Below, piece after piece: positions 37,869 through 45,504 of a stretch of DNA of 64,000 nt. The position numbers were made by a program, and so were the translations under genes. Every line of letters begins with the position of its first letter. Position 1 is the first letter of the stretch. This DNA is from Pseudanabaena sp. BC1403 (GTDB taxonomy: Bacteria > Cyanobacteriota > Cyanobacteriia > Pseudanabaenales > Pseudanabaenaceae): assembly GCF_002914585.1 (NCBI RefSeq), contig NZ_PDDM01000009.1, positions 62,001 through 126,000 on the forward strand, in the 5' to 3' direction. The notes beneath the pieces are model-generated. The model ran no database searches. It had not been told where the DNA came from and saw nothing but the letters and a program-made list of their open reading frames with translations.

Positions 37869-38762
37869 TTATTTCTTACCCCAGCCAAATAGTCCCCCTT
37901 TCTTTTCTGGTGGTTTTTCTGGTGGTTTTGTGGCTGCACTCACCTGATTAATGTATTTGACAGCAGTTGGCTCTTTAGGATCGAGTTTGAGTGCCTTTTG
38001 AAAGCTTGCTTTGGCGATCGCTGCTGCATTTTGATTCATCTGCACTAAACCCTTGAGTGCATATACCTTGGCGTTATTAGGATCAAGTTTTTCAGCGCTA
38101 ATCAGTTCTTTGAGTGCGTCTGTCCATTGTTTCTTGCTAATAAATAGCTCAGCCATATTCAGATTACGCAGGGCTGGAGATTGGGCAGGTTTAGCCGCAG
38201 GAGTTGCTTCCGCATTAGCGCCCTGACCGCCAACATTAGCCGCCGTACTACTGCCAGAAGAAAAGCTAAGACTGCTTTGGGTAAACAAATACACGAGATT
38301 TAACTCGCTGAGAGTGGCAGTGTACTCCATGATCGAGTCGAGTGTTTCATACTGCTTTGGTGAAACTTCCTCGACATATTGCTTGTAGGTAATTTCATGG
38401 GGGATACGATACAGCTTTTGAGCTATTTCAGTGCTGAGAGTTGGTGTTTCTTCTTTTTGCTTTTTGTTTTGGGCAAACATTCTCAAGGTGGCTAGGTATT
38501 CACCACGCTCGCGATCGCTATTTAGCAATTGATAGGCTGGGCTGACCATCTTCGAGAAATATTTGGTCGCACTCTCTTTCTCTTCGGCATTTCTGCCAAA
38601 TACATCTGGATGCAAAATCTTCGCCAGCTTGAGAAATTTTTTGCGAATCTGCGCTGGATCAGTGGTCATTGGTAAACCGAGTATGGCGTAATGATCGCTA
38701 ATACCGTAACTGGCAAGTCCTTTGTTGATTTTAAAGTTTTCTGGCTTTCCCACAGGTTCCAC
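37869..38762 (-). CDS. J-domain protein with C-terminal TPR repeats
   Basis: 297 residues from GTG 38762 (GTG 38753 also possible). Residues 23-90 are a DnaJ domain with the HPD motif at 51-53 (LHPDVFG), which would stimulate an Hsp70 ATPase; ~200-275 contains tetratricopeptide-like repeats (LNMAELFISKKQWTDALKEL, KVYALKGLVQMNQNAAAIAK). It lacks the Gly/Phe and zinc regions of true DnaJ. The tail is Lys/Pro rich. It overlaps the upstream solute-binding-protein gene by 97 bp in another frame, which is unusual. Confidence 0.82.
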   Translation of the reverse strand: MEPVGKPENFKINKGLASYGISDHYAILGLPMTTDPAQIRKKFLKLAKILHPDVFGRNAEEKESATKYFSKMVSPAYQLLNSDRERGEYLATLRMFAQNKKQKEETPTLSTEIAQKLYRIPHEITYKQYVEEVSPKQYETLDSIMEYTATLSELNLVYLFTQSSLSFSSGSSTAANVGGQGANAEATPAAKPAQSPALRNLNMAELFISKKQWTDALKELISAEKLDPNNAKVYALKGLVQMNQNAAAIAKASFQKALKLDPKEPTAVKYINQVSAATKPPEKPPEKKGGLFGWGKK

Positions 38763-39577
38763 CTCTTAAGTATTTGTTCGAGTTTACCCTCTTGACGCAT
38801 CTCTGTTAAAGCCTTATCTACAGCTTTTTTAAGTGATACATCATCTTTGTTGACGATCGCGACTAAACGAATTGGAATTAACGGCTCCCCAACAATTATA
38901 AAGTTGGGATTGTTTCGTACTTGCCATACTGCCACAGGTTCGTCAAGGATCATGGCATCAAGCTGGCGATCGCGTAATTGGATCACCATACGATCAAGAT
39001 CGCGTGACGAAAACAGGCGAATGGCGTTGCCCCTATTTTTATTATAGGTTTCGGCGATCGCAGCGCCTCCGCTATTTGCCACAACCCCAACTCGCTTGCC
39101 GATCATATCGCGCAAGGATTTGATTTGTGTTCCATCAGCCCTAATCAATAAACGCTGAGAACTTCGATAATATGGTGTCGTTTCAATGAATTTGCCTTTA
39201 TTATCTCCTGATTCCAAGGCTCCTTCTTCCCTTGCACTAAGAAGAATATCAACTTGTCGTGATGCCAAATTTTCGGGCTGGGTTGTCCAAGGAATATTAA
39301 TTGGACGTGGCTCAATGTTTAGTCTTGCAGCAATTTCTTGGATAATTTCTAGCTCAAAGCCATCATAAAACTGGGTCTTAGCATTCCAAAACATATAGGG
39401 CCCACCGATTGCGGCATCCATACCTACCCGCAAATGTCCGCGTCGCATGACGATGCCGAGGCTGCTGTCTTCAGCAAATACTGGCGATGCTGCGCTAACT
39501 ACACCAAGGCATAAACCTGTGTAAATTGCTAAGCCAGCGATTTTTTTGACGAACTTAAACATTAATTCTTTAGTCAT
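38666..39577 (-). CDS. Amino-acid-type ABC solute-binding protein (SBP_bac_3)
   Basis: 303 residues with a signal peptide (cleavage after SPVFA, about 35); ATG 39562 is an alternative start that gives a more usual signal. The family-3 fold is clear: LRVGMDAAIGGPYMFWN, GFELEIIQEIAARLNIEPRPINIPW, LRDMIGKRVGVVANSGGAA, DAMILDEPVAVW. It would bind a polar amino acid in the periplasm. The family normally ends near KLEQILKRWNLW; the last ~25 residues here are read from the start of the J-domain gene in a different frame, suggesting loss of the original stop. Confidence 0.87.
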   Translation of the reverse strand: MTKELMFKFVKKIAGLAIYTGLCLGVVSAASPVFAEDSSLGIVMRRGHLRVGMDAAIGGPYMFWNAKTQFYDGFELEIIQEIAARLNIEPRPINIPWTTQPENLASRQVDILLSAREEGALESGDNKGKFIETTPYYRSSQRLLIRADGTQIKSLRDMIGKRVGVVANSGGAAIAETYNKNRGNAIRLFSSRDLDRMVIQLRDRQLDAMILDEPVAVWQVRNNPNFIIVGEPLIPIRLVAIVNKDDVSLKKAVDKALTEMRQEGKLEQILKRWNLWESQKTLKSTKDLPVTVLAIITPYSVYQ

Positions 39578-39607
39578 GCGATCGCTACAAATATACCAAT
39601 ATCTCTA

Positions 39608-40201
39608 TCACTCATGACGCAGTCCATTGCGAAAAGCTCTCATTGCTTCTAAGCGTGATGACATCTGTACACAACTAACTAACAGTTCAAGATCAAGATC
39701 GGGTAAAAGCTGACTACGATGGACAAGATGGTATTCCGAAGAGATCAAAGCATATACTTGCAGTTGATTGTTTTCCCACAGCCAGACTTCAGGGATCTCA
39801 AAGCGGCGATATTTCTCTAGTTTTTCCAAGCTGCCGCTAGTCAAGATCACTTCGATCGCTAGATCAGGATTAGCTTTCTTTTCCCCCAAATAATAAGACT
39901 CATCAGGCTCAAAGGATGTCCCCTTTTCTTGCCCGCGACGAGTAGCACTGCCCACAGGTATAAATTCAATTCCTTGAATAATGAAATAGGCTTCCAACAA
40001 AATCGCTAGAGACTTCTTAATCAATTCGTGGGGTTCACCAACAGTCATCAGTTCAATCCAACCATCAAGATAAGTAACGCGAAAGCCACCTGTTGCTAAC
40101 AGATTTTCTAGAACCTCGAATTCTTGCCAACTATAGATCCTTGGCAATAGTAATTTTTGCTCTAGCTCAATATGAGTTGATTTAGATAAAGTGATGCTCA
40201 T
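39608..40201 (-). CDS. Uma2-family putative endonuclease (DUF820)
   Basis: 197 residues. Typical Uma2 sequence: YSWQEFEVLENLLATGGFRVTYLDGWIELMTVGEPHE, then the acidic motifs in ESYYLGEKKANPDLAIEVILTSG and KYRRFEIPEVWLWENNQLQVYAL. Distant in sequence from the member at 28174. Function unknown; the family has a nuclease-like fold. Confidence 0.88.
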   Translation of the reverse strand: MSITLSKSTHIELEQKLLLPRIYSWQEFEVLENLLATGGFRVTYLDGWIELMTVGEPHELIKKSLAILLEAYFIIQGIEFIPVGSATRRGQEKGTSFEPDESYYLGEKKANPDLAIEVILTSGSLEKLEKYRRFEIPEVWLWENNQLQVYALISSEYHLVHRSQLLPDLDLELLVSCVQMSSRLEAMRAFRNGLRHE

Positions 40202-40251
40202 ATGCTATGACTGCTATTACTTAGCAAATACTTACTAGCCATTTTACGCGC

Positions 40252-41247
40252 ATGGCGCTGAAATTTATGAGATGTAAAGTATCTATTCCTCAAAGTAATT
40301 CTTTGACTGCTGTAACTAACAAGCTAACTTTTCATACTTGTATCAGTAGTGCCTTTACAATCTTGATCTGTTCTTTGTCGAGTTTGGTAGTACCTAGCGA
40401 CTTACTGCGATTAGATGCGATCGCTCAAACTTGGCTAGTAGCTCAATTTAGCGGCACTAATTATGGCTTAGGGTTACCAAAAACTGCAAGCACAGGCGGA
40501 GGTACAAGACTGGTCAATCGCGACTTAGACATTGATAGAGCTGTCCCTATCACTCCCCCCACAACGCTTAGAGGTGACTCTCCATCTGCCCCTATCGATA
40601 GACAACCGCAACTATTGAGAGAGCAGCAACTACCGCTACTGATCTTGATTACACCTGAAGATGGGGCAAGGACAGCGATTTCACAACCTACGCTTTATTG
40701 GCATTTACACGACAAAAATGCTCAAGCTTCTTCATTAGAAATTGATAATCTCGAAAATAATTCGTCTAAAGTAAACGCAAAAAATACTTTTGTAGGGAAG
40801 TTTAGCCTCATAACATCAGAGGGAGATAAATCGATTACGATTTTTCAAACTGATCTAAAAATGTCTAGCGGTTTATCTAGCTTCAAAATACCGATCGCAG
40901 CTTCTTTGCAACCGTCCAAAACCTACCGTTGGCAAATCACTGTGCAGGATAAACTTGCCAAGGAAGTTACGGCAAGCGGCTGGATTGTTTATACGCCACC
41001 TGATGAGAAGCTTCAAAAGTCTTTGAAACTTGCCTTGACTATTCGCGATCGCGCCAAGATTTATGCTCAATTTGGATATTGGTTTGAGGCGATCGATGGC
41101 TATACTCGTTGGCTAAACTTTAAACCCGAAGATCTAAAAGCTAGAGAGGCAAGAAACGAAATCTTGAAATTAGGATTTATGACCAATAAAAACTTAGATT
41201 TTGATTCTTTTATTGGTTTATTAAATGCCGATGTGCCAAAAAAATAA
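40252..41247 (+). CDS. DUF928 family protein
   Basis: 331 residues; an N-terminal hydrophobic segment (~28-46, with cleavage or anchoring near DAIAQ) is followed by the hallmark of cyanobacterial DUF928, GLGLPKTASTGGGTR, then a beta-rich region (LITPEDGARTAISQPTLYWHL) and a helical C-terminus. It is probably periplasmic. DUF928 genes often lie near FHA/CHAT two-partner systems; here that system is 21 kb away. The start could also be ATG 40267. Confidence 0.8.
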   Translation: MALKFMRCKVSIPQSNSLTAVTNKLTFHTCISSAFTILICSLSSLVVPSDLLRLDAIAQTWLVAQFSGTNYGLGLPKTASTGGGTRLVNRDLDIDRAVPITPPTTLRGDSPSAPIDRQPQLLREQQLPLLILITPEDGARTAISQPTLYWHLHDKNAQASSLEIDNLENNSSKVNAKNTFVGKFSLITSEGDKSITIFQTDLKMSSGLSSFKIPIAASLQPSKTYRWQITVQDKLAKEVTASGWIVYTPPDEKLQKSLKLALTIRDRAKIYAQFGYWFEAIDGYTRWLNFKPEDLKAREARNEILKLGFMTNKNLDFDSFIGLLNADVPKK

Positions 41248-41256
41248 GTAAATTCC

Positions 41257-41283
41257 AGACCACAATAATGCTTTGCGTGGTCT
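41257..41283 (+). terminator. Short hairpin after the DUF928 gene
   Basis: AGACCAC at 41257-41263 pairs with GTGGTCT at 41277-41283, followed by TTATCT. It separates convergent genes. Confidence 0.6.
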
Positions 41284-41287
41284 TTAT

Positions 41288-41770
41288 CTAAGGCATAAGT
41301 ATCGGAATTGGGCGATCTCGATTTTTGCGATAAATATGAAAATCGCTATCTAAAGTAAAAATAAGGCTATTGGGACACAACTCGGACATTCTTACTAACT
41401 CAGCATCTGCCAAAGAGACTGGCACAGATTGATAGCGATTTAATAGTGTAAGTACTGTCTCCAACTCTGCATCCAAATCAAATTGAACTACAACATATTT
41501 TTGAGTCAATAATTGGATAAGTGTCTCTCGACCATTTTTGACTCTTTGTAGCAGAAACCAACTTTCTGAAATCACAGCCTCACAAGTCAGTAATGGCGGC
41601 GTAATCTGCTTTAACTGCTCTACTACCCAATTATGGTGGTGATCAAAACGATCAATTAAAGCAATCAAAGTAATCTGCTTTAACTGCTCTACTACCCAAT
41701 TATGGTGGTGATCAAAACGATCAATTAAAGCAATCAAAACTCCCGTATCAGCAATTACCTGATTGTGCAT
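41288..41770 (-). CDS. PIN-domain (VapC-like) toxin with exact internal 23-codon duplication
   Basis: 160 residues. PIN RNase features: DTGVLIALID at the N-terminus (Asp8), SESWFLL, SLADAELVRMSE and LDSDFHIYRKN. The segment LIALIDRFDHHHNWVVEQL plus KQIT occurs twice in a row. Removing one copy leaves 137 residues, the normal PIN length, so the gene is probably a recent in-frame expansion. The duplication is inserted directly after the first active-site strand and may disturb folding. The start ATG overlaps the antitoxin stop by one base (TAATG), the usual toxin-antitoxin coupling. Confidence 0.85.
   Translation of the reverse strand: MHNQVIADTGVLIALIDRFDHHHNWVVEQLKQITLIALIDRFDHHHNWVVEQLKQITPPLLTCEAVISESWFLLQRVKNGRETLIQLLTQKYVVVQFDLDAELETVLTLLNRYQSVPVSLADAELVRMSELCPNSLIFTLDSDFHIYRKNRDRPIPILMP
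41601..41738. repeat. Perfect 69-bp tandem duplication
   Basis: 41601-41669 and 41670-41738 are identical over all 69 bases and lie in frame within the PIN toxin gene. No difference between copies means a recent event, or an assembly artefact. Confidence 0.97.
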
Positions 41771-42006
41771 TATTGACCATAGCCCTGCATATAATCAGGA
41801 TTAGTCGAAATATCGCCAGAACCTTCCCCAGCACCAATCAAAGCCTGAGCAACATCAAAAAAAGATTGGGGAGCATTTTTTAGAGCCGCAGCCCTAGCTT
41901 CCCGCCGCTTTGTCCAGAGAAACTCTACAAAACTCAAAACTTGTTGCTGATCTTCAGTTGGTAATACTTCTACTGTTTGAAAAATTTGCTCAGCCAAAAG
42001 AGACAT
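41770..42006 (-). CDS. Antitoxin of the VapBC-like pair (DUF2281-like)
   Basis: 78 residues. The N-terminal helix SLLAEQIFQTVEVLPTEDQQQVLSFVEFLW resembles DUF2281-type antitoxins that pair with PIN toxins in cyanobacteria. The C-terminal part is probably the toxin-binding tail. TAATG stop-start overlap with the toxin. It should neutralise the toxin and autoregulate the pair. Confidence 0.75.
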   Translation of the reverse strand: MSLLAEQIFQTVEVLPTEDQQQVLSFVEFLWTKRREARAAALKNAPQSFFDVAQALIGAGEGSGDISTNPDYMQGYGQ

Positions 42007-42100
42007 AATTATTATTTTCGTAATAGATATTAATCTCGATTATATATCCTAGAATTTTGGCATAGCCAAGAATTACCAAGAGTTGACGACACCGCCAGAC

Positions 42101-43249
42101 ATGGATAAAAAAAGAATTTTGTTTGTTAGCTATACCGCAGTCCTAGGTGGTGGAGAGCTATGCCTATTAGACTTTGCCCATGCTTATCGCGATAGTAGTG
42201 AGGTAGTACTGCTAACTGACGGTGTTTTAAAAACGCGACTGGAAGAGTTAGGCGTGAAGGTTGAAGTCTTAGCGGCATCGAGATCGCTAGCTGATGTGAA
42301 AGTATCAAGTGGATTAGCATCGCTCAAATCTATCGGTGATTTATGGCGATTGGGTAAGCAAATAGCCCAAAAGAGCAAAGATTTTGACTTGATTCATGCC
42401 AATAACCAGAAAGGGTTTGTAGTATCGGCGATCGCAAGATTATTTGGCGGTGCGCCAGTGGTTTGGCACTTGCACGATATTTTAACCTCTGATATTTTTA
42501 GCCCAACTAATCGTCGCATTGCGGTTACTTTGGCAAATTGGTTTGCCACGCGAGTAATTGTTAACTCCCAAGCTACGGGAGAAGCTTTTCTTGCCGTAGG
42601 TGGGAAACGACAATTATTACGCACGGTTTATAACGGATTTAATGTCGAAAAATTTGACCAAATTAATGACAATCAAAAGACCTTACGTGAGGAATTAGAT
42701 ATTCCCCGCGATCGCAATTTGATTGGCATGTTTAGTCGTTTGTCTTATTGGAAAGGACAACATATTTTGCTGGAAGCCGCTAGTAAAATCCCTGATGTAC
42801 ATGTGTTGTTAGTTGGTGATGCTCTTTTTGGCGAAGCTGAATATACCGATAAATTAAAAAATATTGCTGCACAAGAAAGTTTAAAAGGGCGCGTGCATTG
42901 GCTCGGCTTTCGTGATGATATTCCTAAATTGATGAAAGCTTGTGATGCGATCGCCCATTGTTCGACAGCTCCTGAACCCTTTGGCAGGGTAATCGTGGAG
43001 GCGCAATTATCAAAACGTCCTGCGATCGCTACCATCGGCGGCGGCACTTGCGAAATTATTGAAAATGGGATTACAGGCTTACTGATTCCACCAAATGATC
43101 CGCAATTACTTGCTGATGCTATGCAAGAAATTTTTAGCGATCTTGCTGCTACTCAGAGAATAGTCGAAACTGCCTATATCCAAGCCCAAGCTAAATTTTC
43201 GATTCCTTCAGTTTGTCAAGCTTTTGAAATGGCGATCGCAGGTGTTTAG
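42101..43249 (+). CDS. Glycosyltransferase family 4
   Basis: 382 residues from ATG 42101; an in-frame TTG at 42083 is less likely. GT-B features: LGGGELCLLDFAHAY in the acceptor half, GMFSRLSYWKGQHILLEAA at the start of the donor half, and APEPFGRVIVEAQLSKRP containing the E-x7-E pair, then GGGTCEIIENGITGLLIP. It may act with the polysaccharide block at 47-52 kb. Neighbours (vapBC pair, argB) are unrelated. Confidence 0.9.
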   Translation: MDKKRILFVSYTAVLGGGELCLLDFAHAYRDSSEVVLLTDGVLKTRLEELGVKVEVLAASRSLADVKVSSGLASLKSIGDLWRLGKQIAQKSKDFDLIHANNQKGFVVSAIARLFGGAPVVWHLHDILTSDIFSPTNRRIAVTLANWFATRVIVNSQATGEAFLAVGGKRQLLRTVYNGFNVEKFDQINDNQKTLREELDIPRDRNLIGMFSRLSYWKGQHILLEAASKIPDVHVLLVGDALFGEAEYTDKLKNIAAQESLKGRVHWLGFRDDIPKLMKACDAIAHCSTAPEPFGRVIVEAQLSKRPAIATIGGGTCEIIENGITGLLIPPNDPQLLADAMQEIFSDLAATQRIVETAYIQAQAKFSIPSVCQAFEMAIAGV

Positions 43250-43254
43250 TATTT

Positions 43255-43277
43255 GAGTGGGTGCAAAGCGCCTACTC
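43255..43277 (+). terminator. Small hairpin after the glycosyltransferase gene
   Basis: GAGTGGG pairs with CCTACTC (one G-T pair) around TGCAAAGCG. The core resembles the tip of the hairpin at 7161. Confidence 0.5.
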
Positions 43278-43401
43278 TAAATATATGTAATTTCGCAAAA
43301 GTCATCAAATATTGATAGAAAGCCTAATTAGCTTATCTATTGGGGTAATTGAGGCTGTAAGGTTAATCAAAGTATTTTTTTTAGATTAGTTGAGGCGTTA
43401 A

Positions 43402-44271
43402 ATGCTAACAGACAGCGATCGCGTTCAGGTTCTAAGTGAAGCCCTGCCTTATATGCAGGAATTTTCAGGGCGTACCATTGTCGTCAAATATGGGGGCGCG
43501 GCGATGAAAGAAGAAAACCTGCGACAGGACGTGATCCGCGATGTGGTGACGATGTCATTTATGGGACTGCGTCCAGTGTTAGTTCATGGCGGTGGCCCTG
43601 AAATCAATACATGGCTAACTAAGCTCAACATCAAACCTCAGTTTATCGATGGTTTGCGCGTCACCGATGCTGAGACAATGGAAGTAGTGGAAATGGTACT
43701 AGTGGGGCGAGTCAACAAGCAGATTGTCGAAATGATTAACCTTGCTGGCGGTTCTGGTGTGGGCTTGTGTGGTAAAGATGGCAACTTGATTCGTGCTCGT
43801 CCACAGGGAAATGATGCGATCGGCTTTGTCGGCGAAGTTAGTGGCATTAATATCGGTTTACTTTCAACCCTACTTGAAGCAGGGCATATTCCTGTTGTGT
43901 CCAGTGTGGCAACCGATGAGACTGGTCAGTCCTACAACATCAATGCTGATACGGTTGCTGGTGAACTCGCCGCCGCCTTGGGAGCTGAAAAATTAATCTT
44001 GCTTACCGACATTGCAGGTATTTTGCATGATTACAAAGATCCCAGCACTCTCTACCGTAGTTTGACGATCAGCAAGGCGAGAGAATTGATGAATAGCAAT
44101 GTCGTCAGTGGTGGCATGATTCCTAAAGTACAGTGTTGTGTGCGATCGCTAGCTCAAGGTGTGAAAGCAGCTCATATTGTCGATGGTCGTGTACCCCATT
44201 CACTGTTACTAGAAATTTTCACTAATAGTGGGGTTGGCTCAATGATTGTTGCTTCTGAAAATACCTTCTAA
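43402..44271 (+). CDS. argB: Acetylglutamate kinase
   Basis: 289 residues. Second enzyme of arginine synthesis. Signs: phosphate-binding [20 protein letters not shown], the ADP site [12 protein letters not shown] and the substrate segment [20 protein letters not shown]. In cyanobacteria the enzyme is activated by PII when nitrogen is plentiful; the N-terminal helix ([20 protein letters not shown]) typical of arginine-sensitive hexameric forms is present. Confidence 0.97.
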   Translation: MLTDSDRVQVLSEALPYMQEFSGRTIVVKYGGAAMKEENLRQDVIRDVVTMSFMGLRPVLVHGGGPEINTWLTKLNIKPQFIDGLRVTDAETMEVVEMVLVGRVNKQIVEMINLAGGSGVGLCGKDGNLIRARPQGNDAIGFVGEVSGINIGLLSTLLEAGHIPVVSSVATDETGQSYNINADTVAGELAAALGAEKLILLTDIAGILHDYKDPSTLYRSLTISKARELMNSNVVSGGMIPKVQCCVRSLAQGVKAAHIVDGRVPHSLLLEIFTNSGVGSMIVASENTF

Positions 44272-44298
44272 AAGTCAGGACGAGAGAAGCAAGTTCTA

Positions 44299-44401
44299 AT
44301 ACCAAAACATAAAATGGCGGAGCGATTTTGTGTTTTTAAACCCCTTGCTAGGTTTGGCTTTTAATCCGCAAAAGTGTGCCGACACTTTTGCGGATTAGTA
44401 T
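44299..44401 (-). repeat. Family A palindromic element, copy A3 (103 bp, full length)
   Basis: On the minus strand ATACTAATCCGC ... TTTTGGTAT. Same length and layout as A1. Arm 1 is AATCCGCAAAAGTG.../...CACTTTTGCGGATT (A1: AATTCACA/TGTGAATT) and arm 3 AACATAAAATGGC... pairs with ...GATTTTGTGTT; changes on one side are mostly matched on the other. It lies between argB and the membrane-protein gene. Confidence 0.8.
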
Positions 44402-44419
44402 AACTTGTTGGATAAAATT

Positions 44420-45097
44420 ATGGCAGATACTGATGATTCAGATAATCAACAACCTGTGGCGAATCAATCACAACGTGTTTCTGAGTCGTCTCAATTTGAT
44501 CCGTCAAAACCCAATACATTAAAAACTCTAATCTCATCTAAATTTGGGAAATCTAATTCTGGCTTTGAGAAATCTAATTCTGGCTCTGAGAAATCTAATT
44601 CTGGACAATCTAAATTTGGCTTGTCCAGAATTAGATTTCCCAGATTTAAGTTATCAAGACCCAAATTATCCTTCAAAAAAATCCATTTTCTATGGCTATG
44701 GCTAGCCATTATTTTGATTAGCTATAGCTGTATGGGCTATTTCCTGTCAGTATTATTGACCATCCCAGCCCGCCGTGATTTAGCGATCGCGGGCTTTGTG
44801 ATAATCGGATTATTGCCAATCATTTCCGCTTTTGCCGACTATGCTCTTATGAAATGGAGCTATTTGATCAGCGGTTTTTTGGTTGTAGGTGGTTTAGTTT
44901 TCTTAGTACGCCCGAAATTTTATCTTATAGTTTTTGCGATCATTTCATGGGTGGGTTTAACCGCGATCGCCTTTGTTGGGGATGTTTTGATTAAACAACG
45001 CAAATTATGGATTGCGATCAGCATATTGACCATGCCTTGTTTGATTGGACTAGGACTTGGCTATCAAGCATGGCGACTAGCTACCCAATGGAGTTAA
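44420..45097 (+). CDS. Unknown membrane protein with heptad-like KSNSGxE repeats
   Basis: 225 residues from ATG 44420 (an upstream TTG at 44405 is possible). Residues ~1-95 are hydrophilic: a Gln/Ser-rich start, three KSNSG(F/S)E repeats encoded by 21-bp DNA repeats, then a basic run (RIRFPRFKLSRPKLSFKKI). The rest is four membrane helices (~98-117, 123-141, 148-166 and 172-222 region). No family recognised. The basic stretch before the first helix suggests that the N-terminus is cytoplasmic. Confidence 0.7.
   Translation: MADTDDSDNQQPVANQSQRVSESSQFDPSKPNTLKTLISSKFGKSNSGFEKSNSGSEKSNSGQSKFGLSRIRFPRFKLSRPKLSFKKIHFLWLWLAIILISYSCMGYFLSVLLTIPARRDLAIAGFVIIGLLPIISAFADYALMKWSYLISGFLVVGGLVFLVRPKFYLIVFAIISWVGLTAIAFVGDVLIKQRKLWIAISILTMPCLIGLGLGYQAWRLATQWS
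44548..44638. repeat. 21-bp direct repeats followed by an inverted copy, inside a gene
   Basis: GAAATCTAATTCTGGCTYTGA at 44548-44568 and 44569-44589, and a partial third at 44590-44605. The last one begins an 18-bp perfect hairpin: AAATCTAATTCTGGACAA (44591-44608) with 44621-44638. All lie in frame within the membrane-protein gene. Confidence 0.85.
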
Positions 45098-45101
45098 ATC
45101 A

Positions 45102-45128
45102 AAAAAAGCGAGCTTAGCTCGCTTTTTT
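45102..45128. terminator. Bidirectional terminator
   Basis: AAAAAAGCGAGC pairs with GCTCGCTTTTTT around TTA, between the convergent membrane-protein gene and rpmF. Confidence 0.9.
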
Positions 45129-45132
45129 AAGA

Positions 45133-45309
45133 TTACTCTTCTGTTTCAGCCTCTTCAGCCATTGGATAGACAAAACCATCATTTTTGCCTGAGAGGATGG
45201 ACTTACCTAAAGAAATAGCTTTTTGAGCATGAACTGCGGCTTTCCGTTTCCATACAGCTTTGCGGCTATCTCTCTTAGATTTAGAAGTTTTCTTCTTGGG
45301 TACTGCCAT
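45133..45309 (-). CDS. rpmF: 50S ribosomal protein L32
   Basis: 58 codons from ATG 45309. The sequence [20 protein letters not shown], continuing [19 protein letters not shown] and GFVYP, is plainly cyanobacterial/plastid L32. The acidic tail (MAEEAETEE) is somewhat longer than in some relatives. The zinc cysteines of some bacterial L32 forms are absent. It is monocistronic, closed by the terminator at 45102-45128. Confidence 0.95.
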   Translation of the reverse strand: MAVPKKKTSKSKRDSRKAVWKRKAAVHAQKAISLGKSILSGKNDGFVYPMAEEAETEE

Positions 45310-45412
45310 GACGTGATCCCTATATTAAATGTGATTATTTTCTAGTTAGAAAATTTTTGACAACCTTCCTATCATAAGCGAAATAATGGATGTTGCGATC
45401 ACAATTTTCAGC

Positions 45413-45464
45413 TAAACCCATAAAGTAAGGGCAATTCATGAATTGCCCTTACTTTATGGGTTTA
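45413..45464. repeat. Perfect 52-bp palindrome without a loop
   Basis: 45413-45438 is the exact reverse complement of 45439-45464; there is no spacer, the centre being TTCATGAA. It lies in the 195-bp gap upstream of rpmF (minus) and the SagB-like gene (plus), so it is in a shared promoter region and not at a gene end. Confidence 0.92.
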
Positions 45465-45504
45465 AGATTAAGCTAGCCGCCTATTTAAGTCACGTTTCAA
45501 AAAC

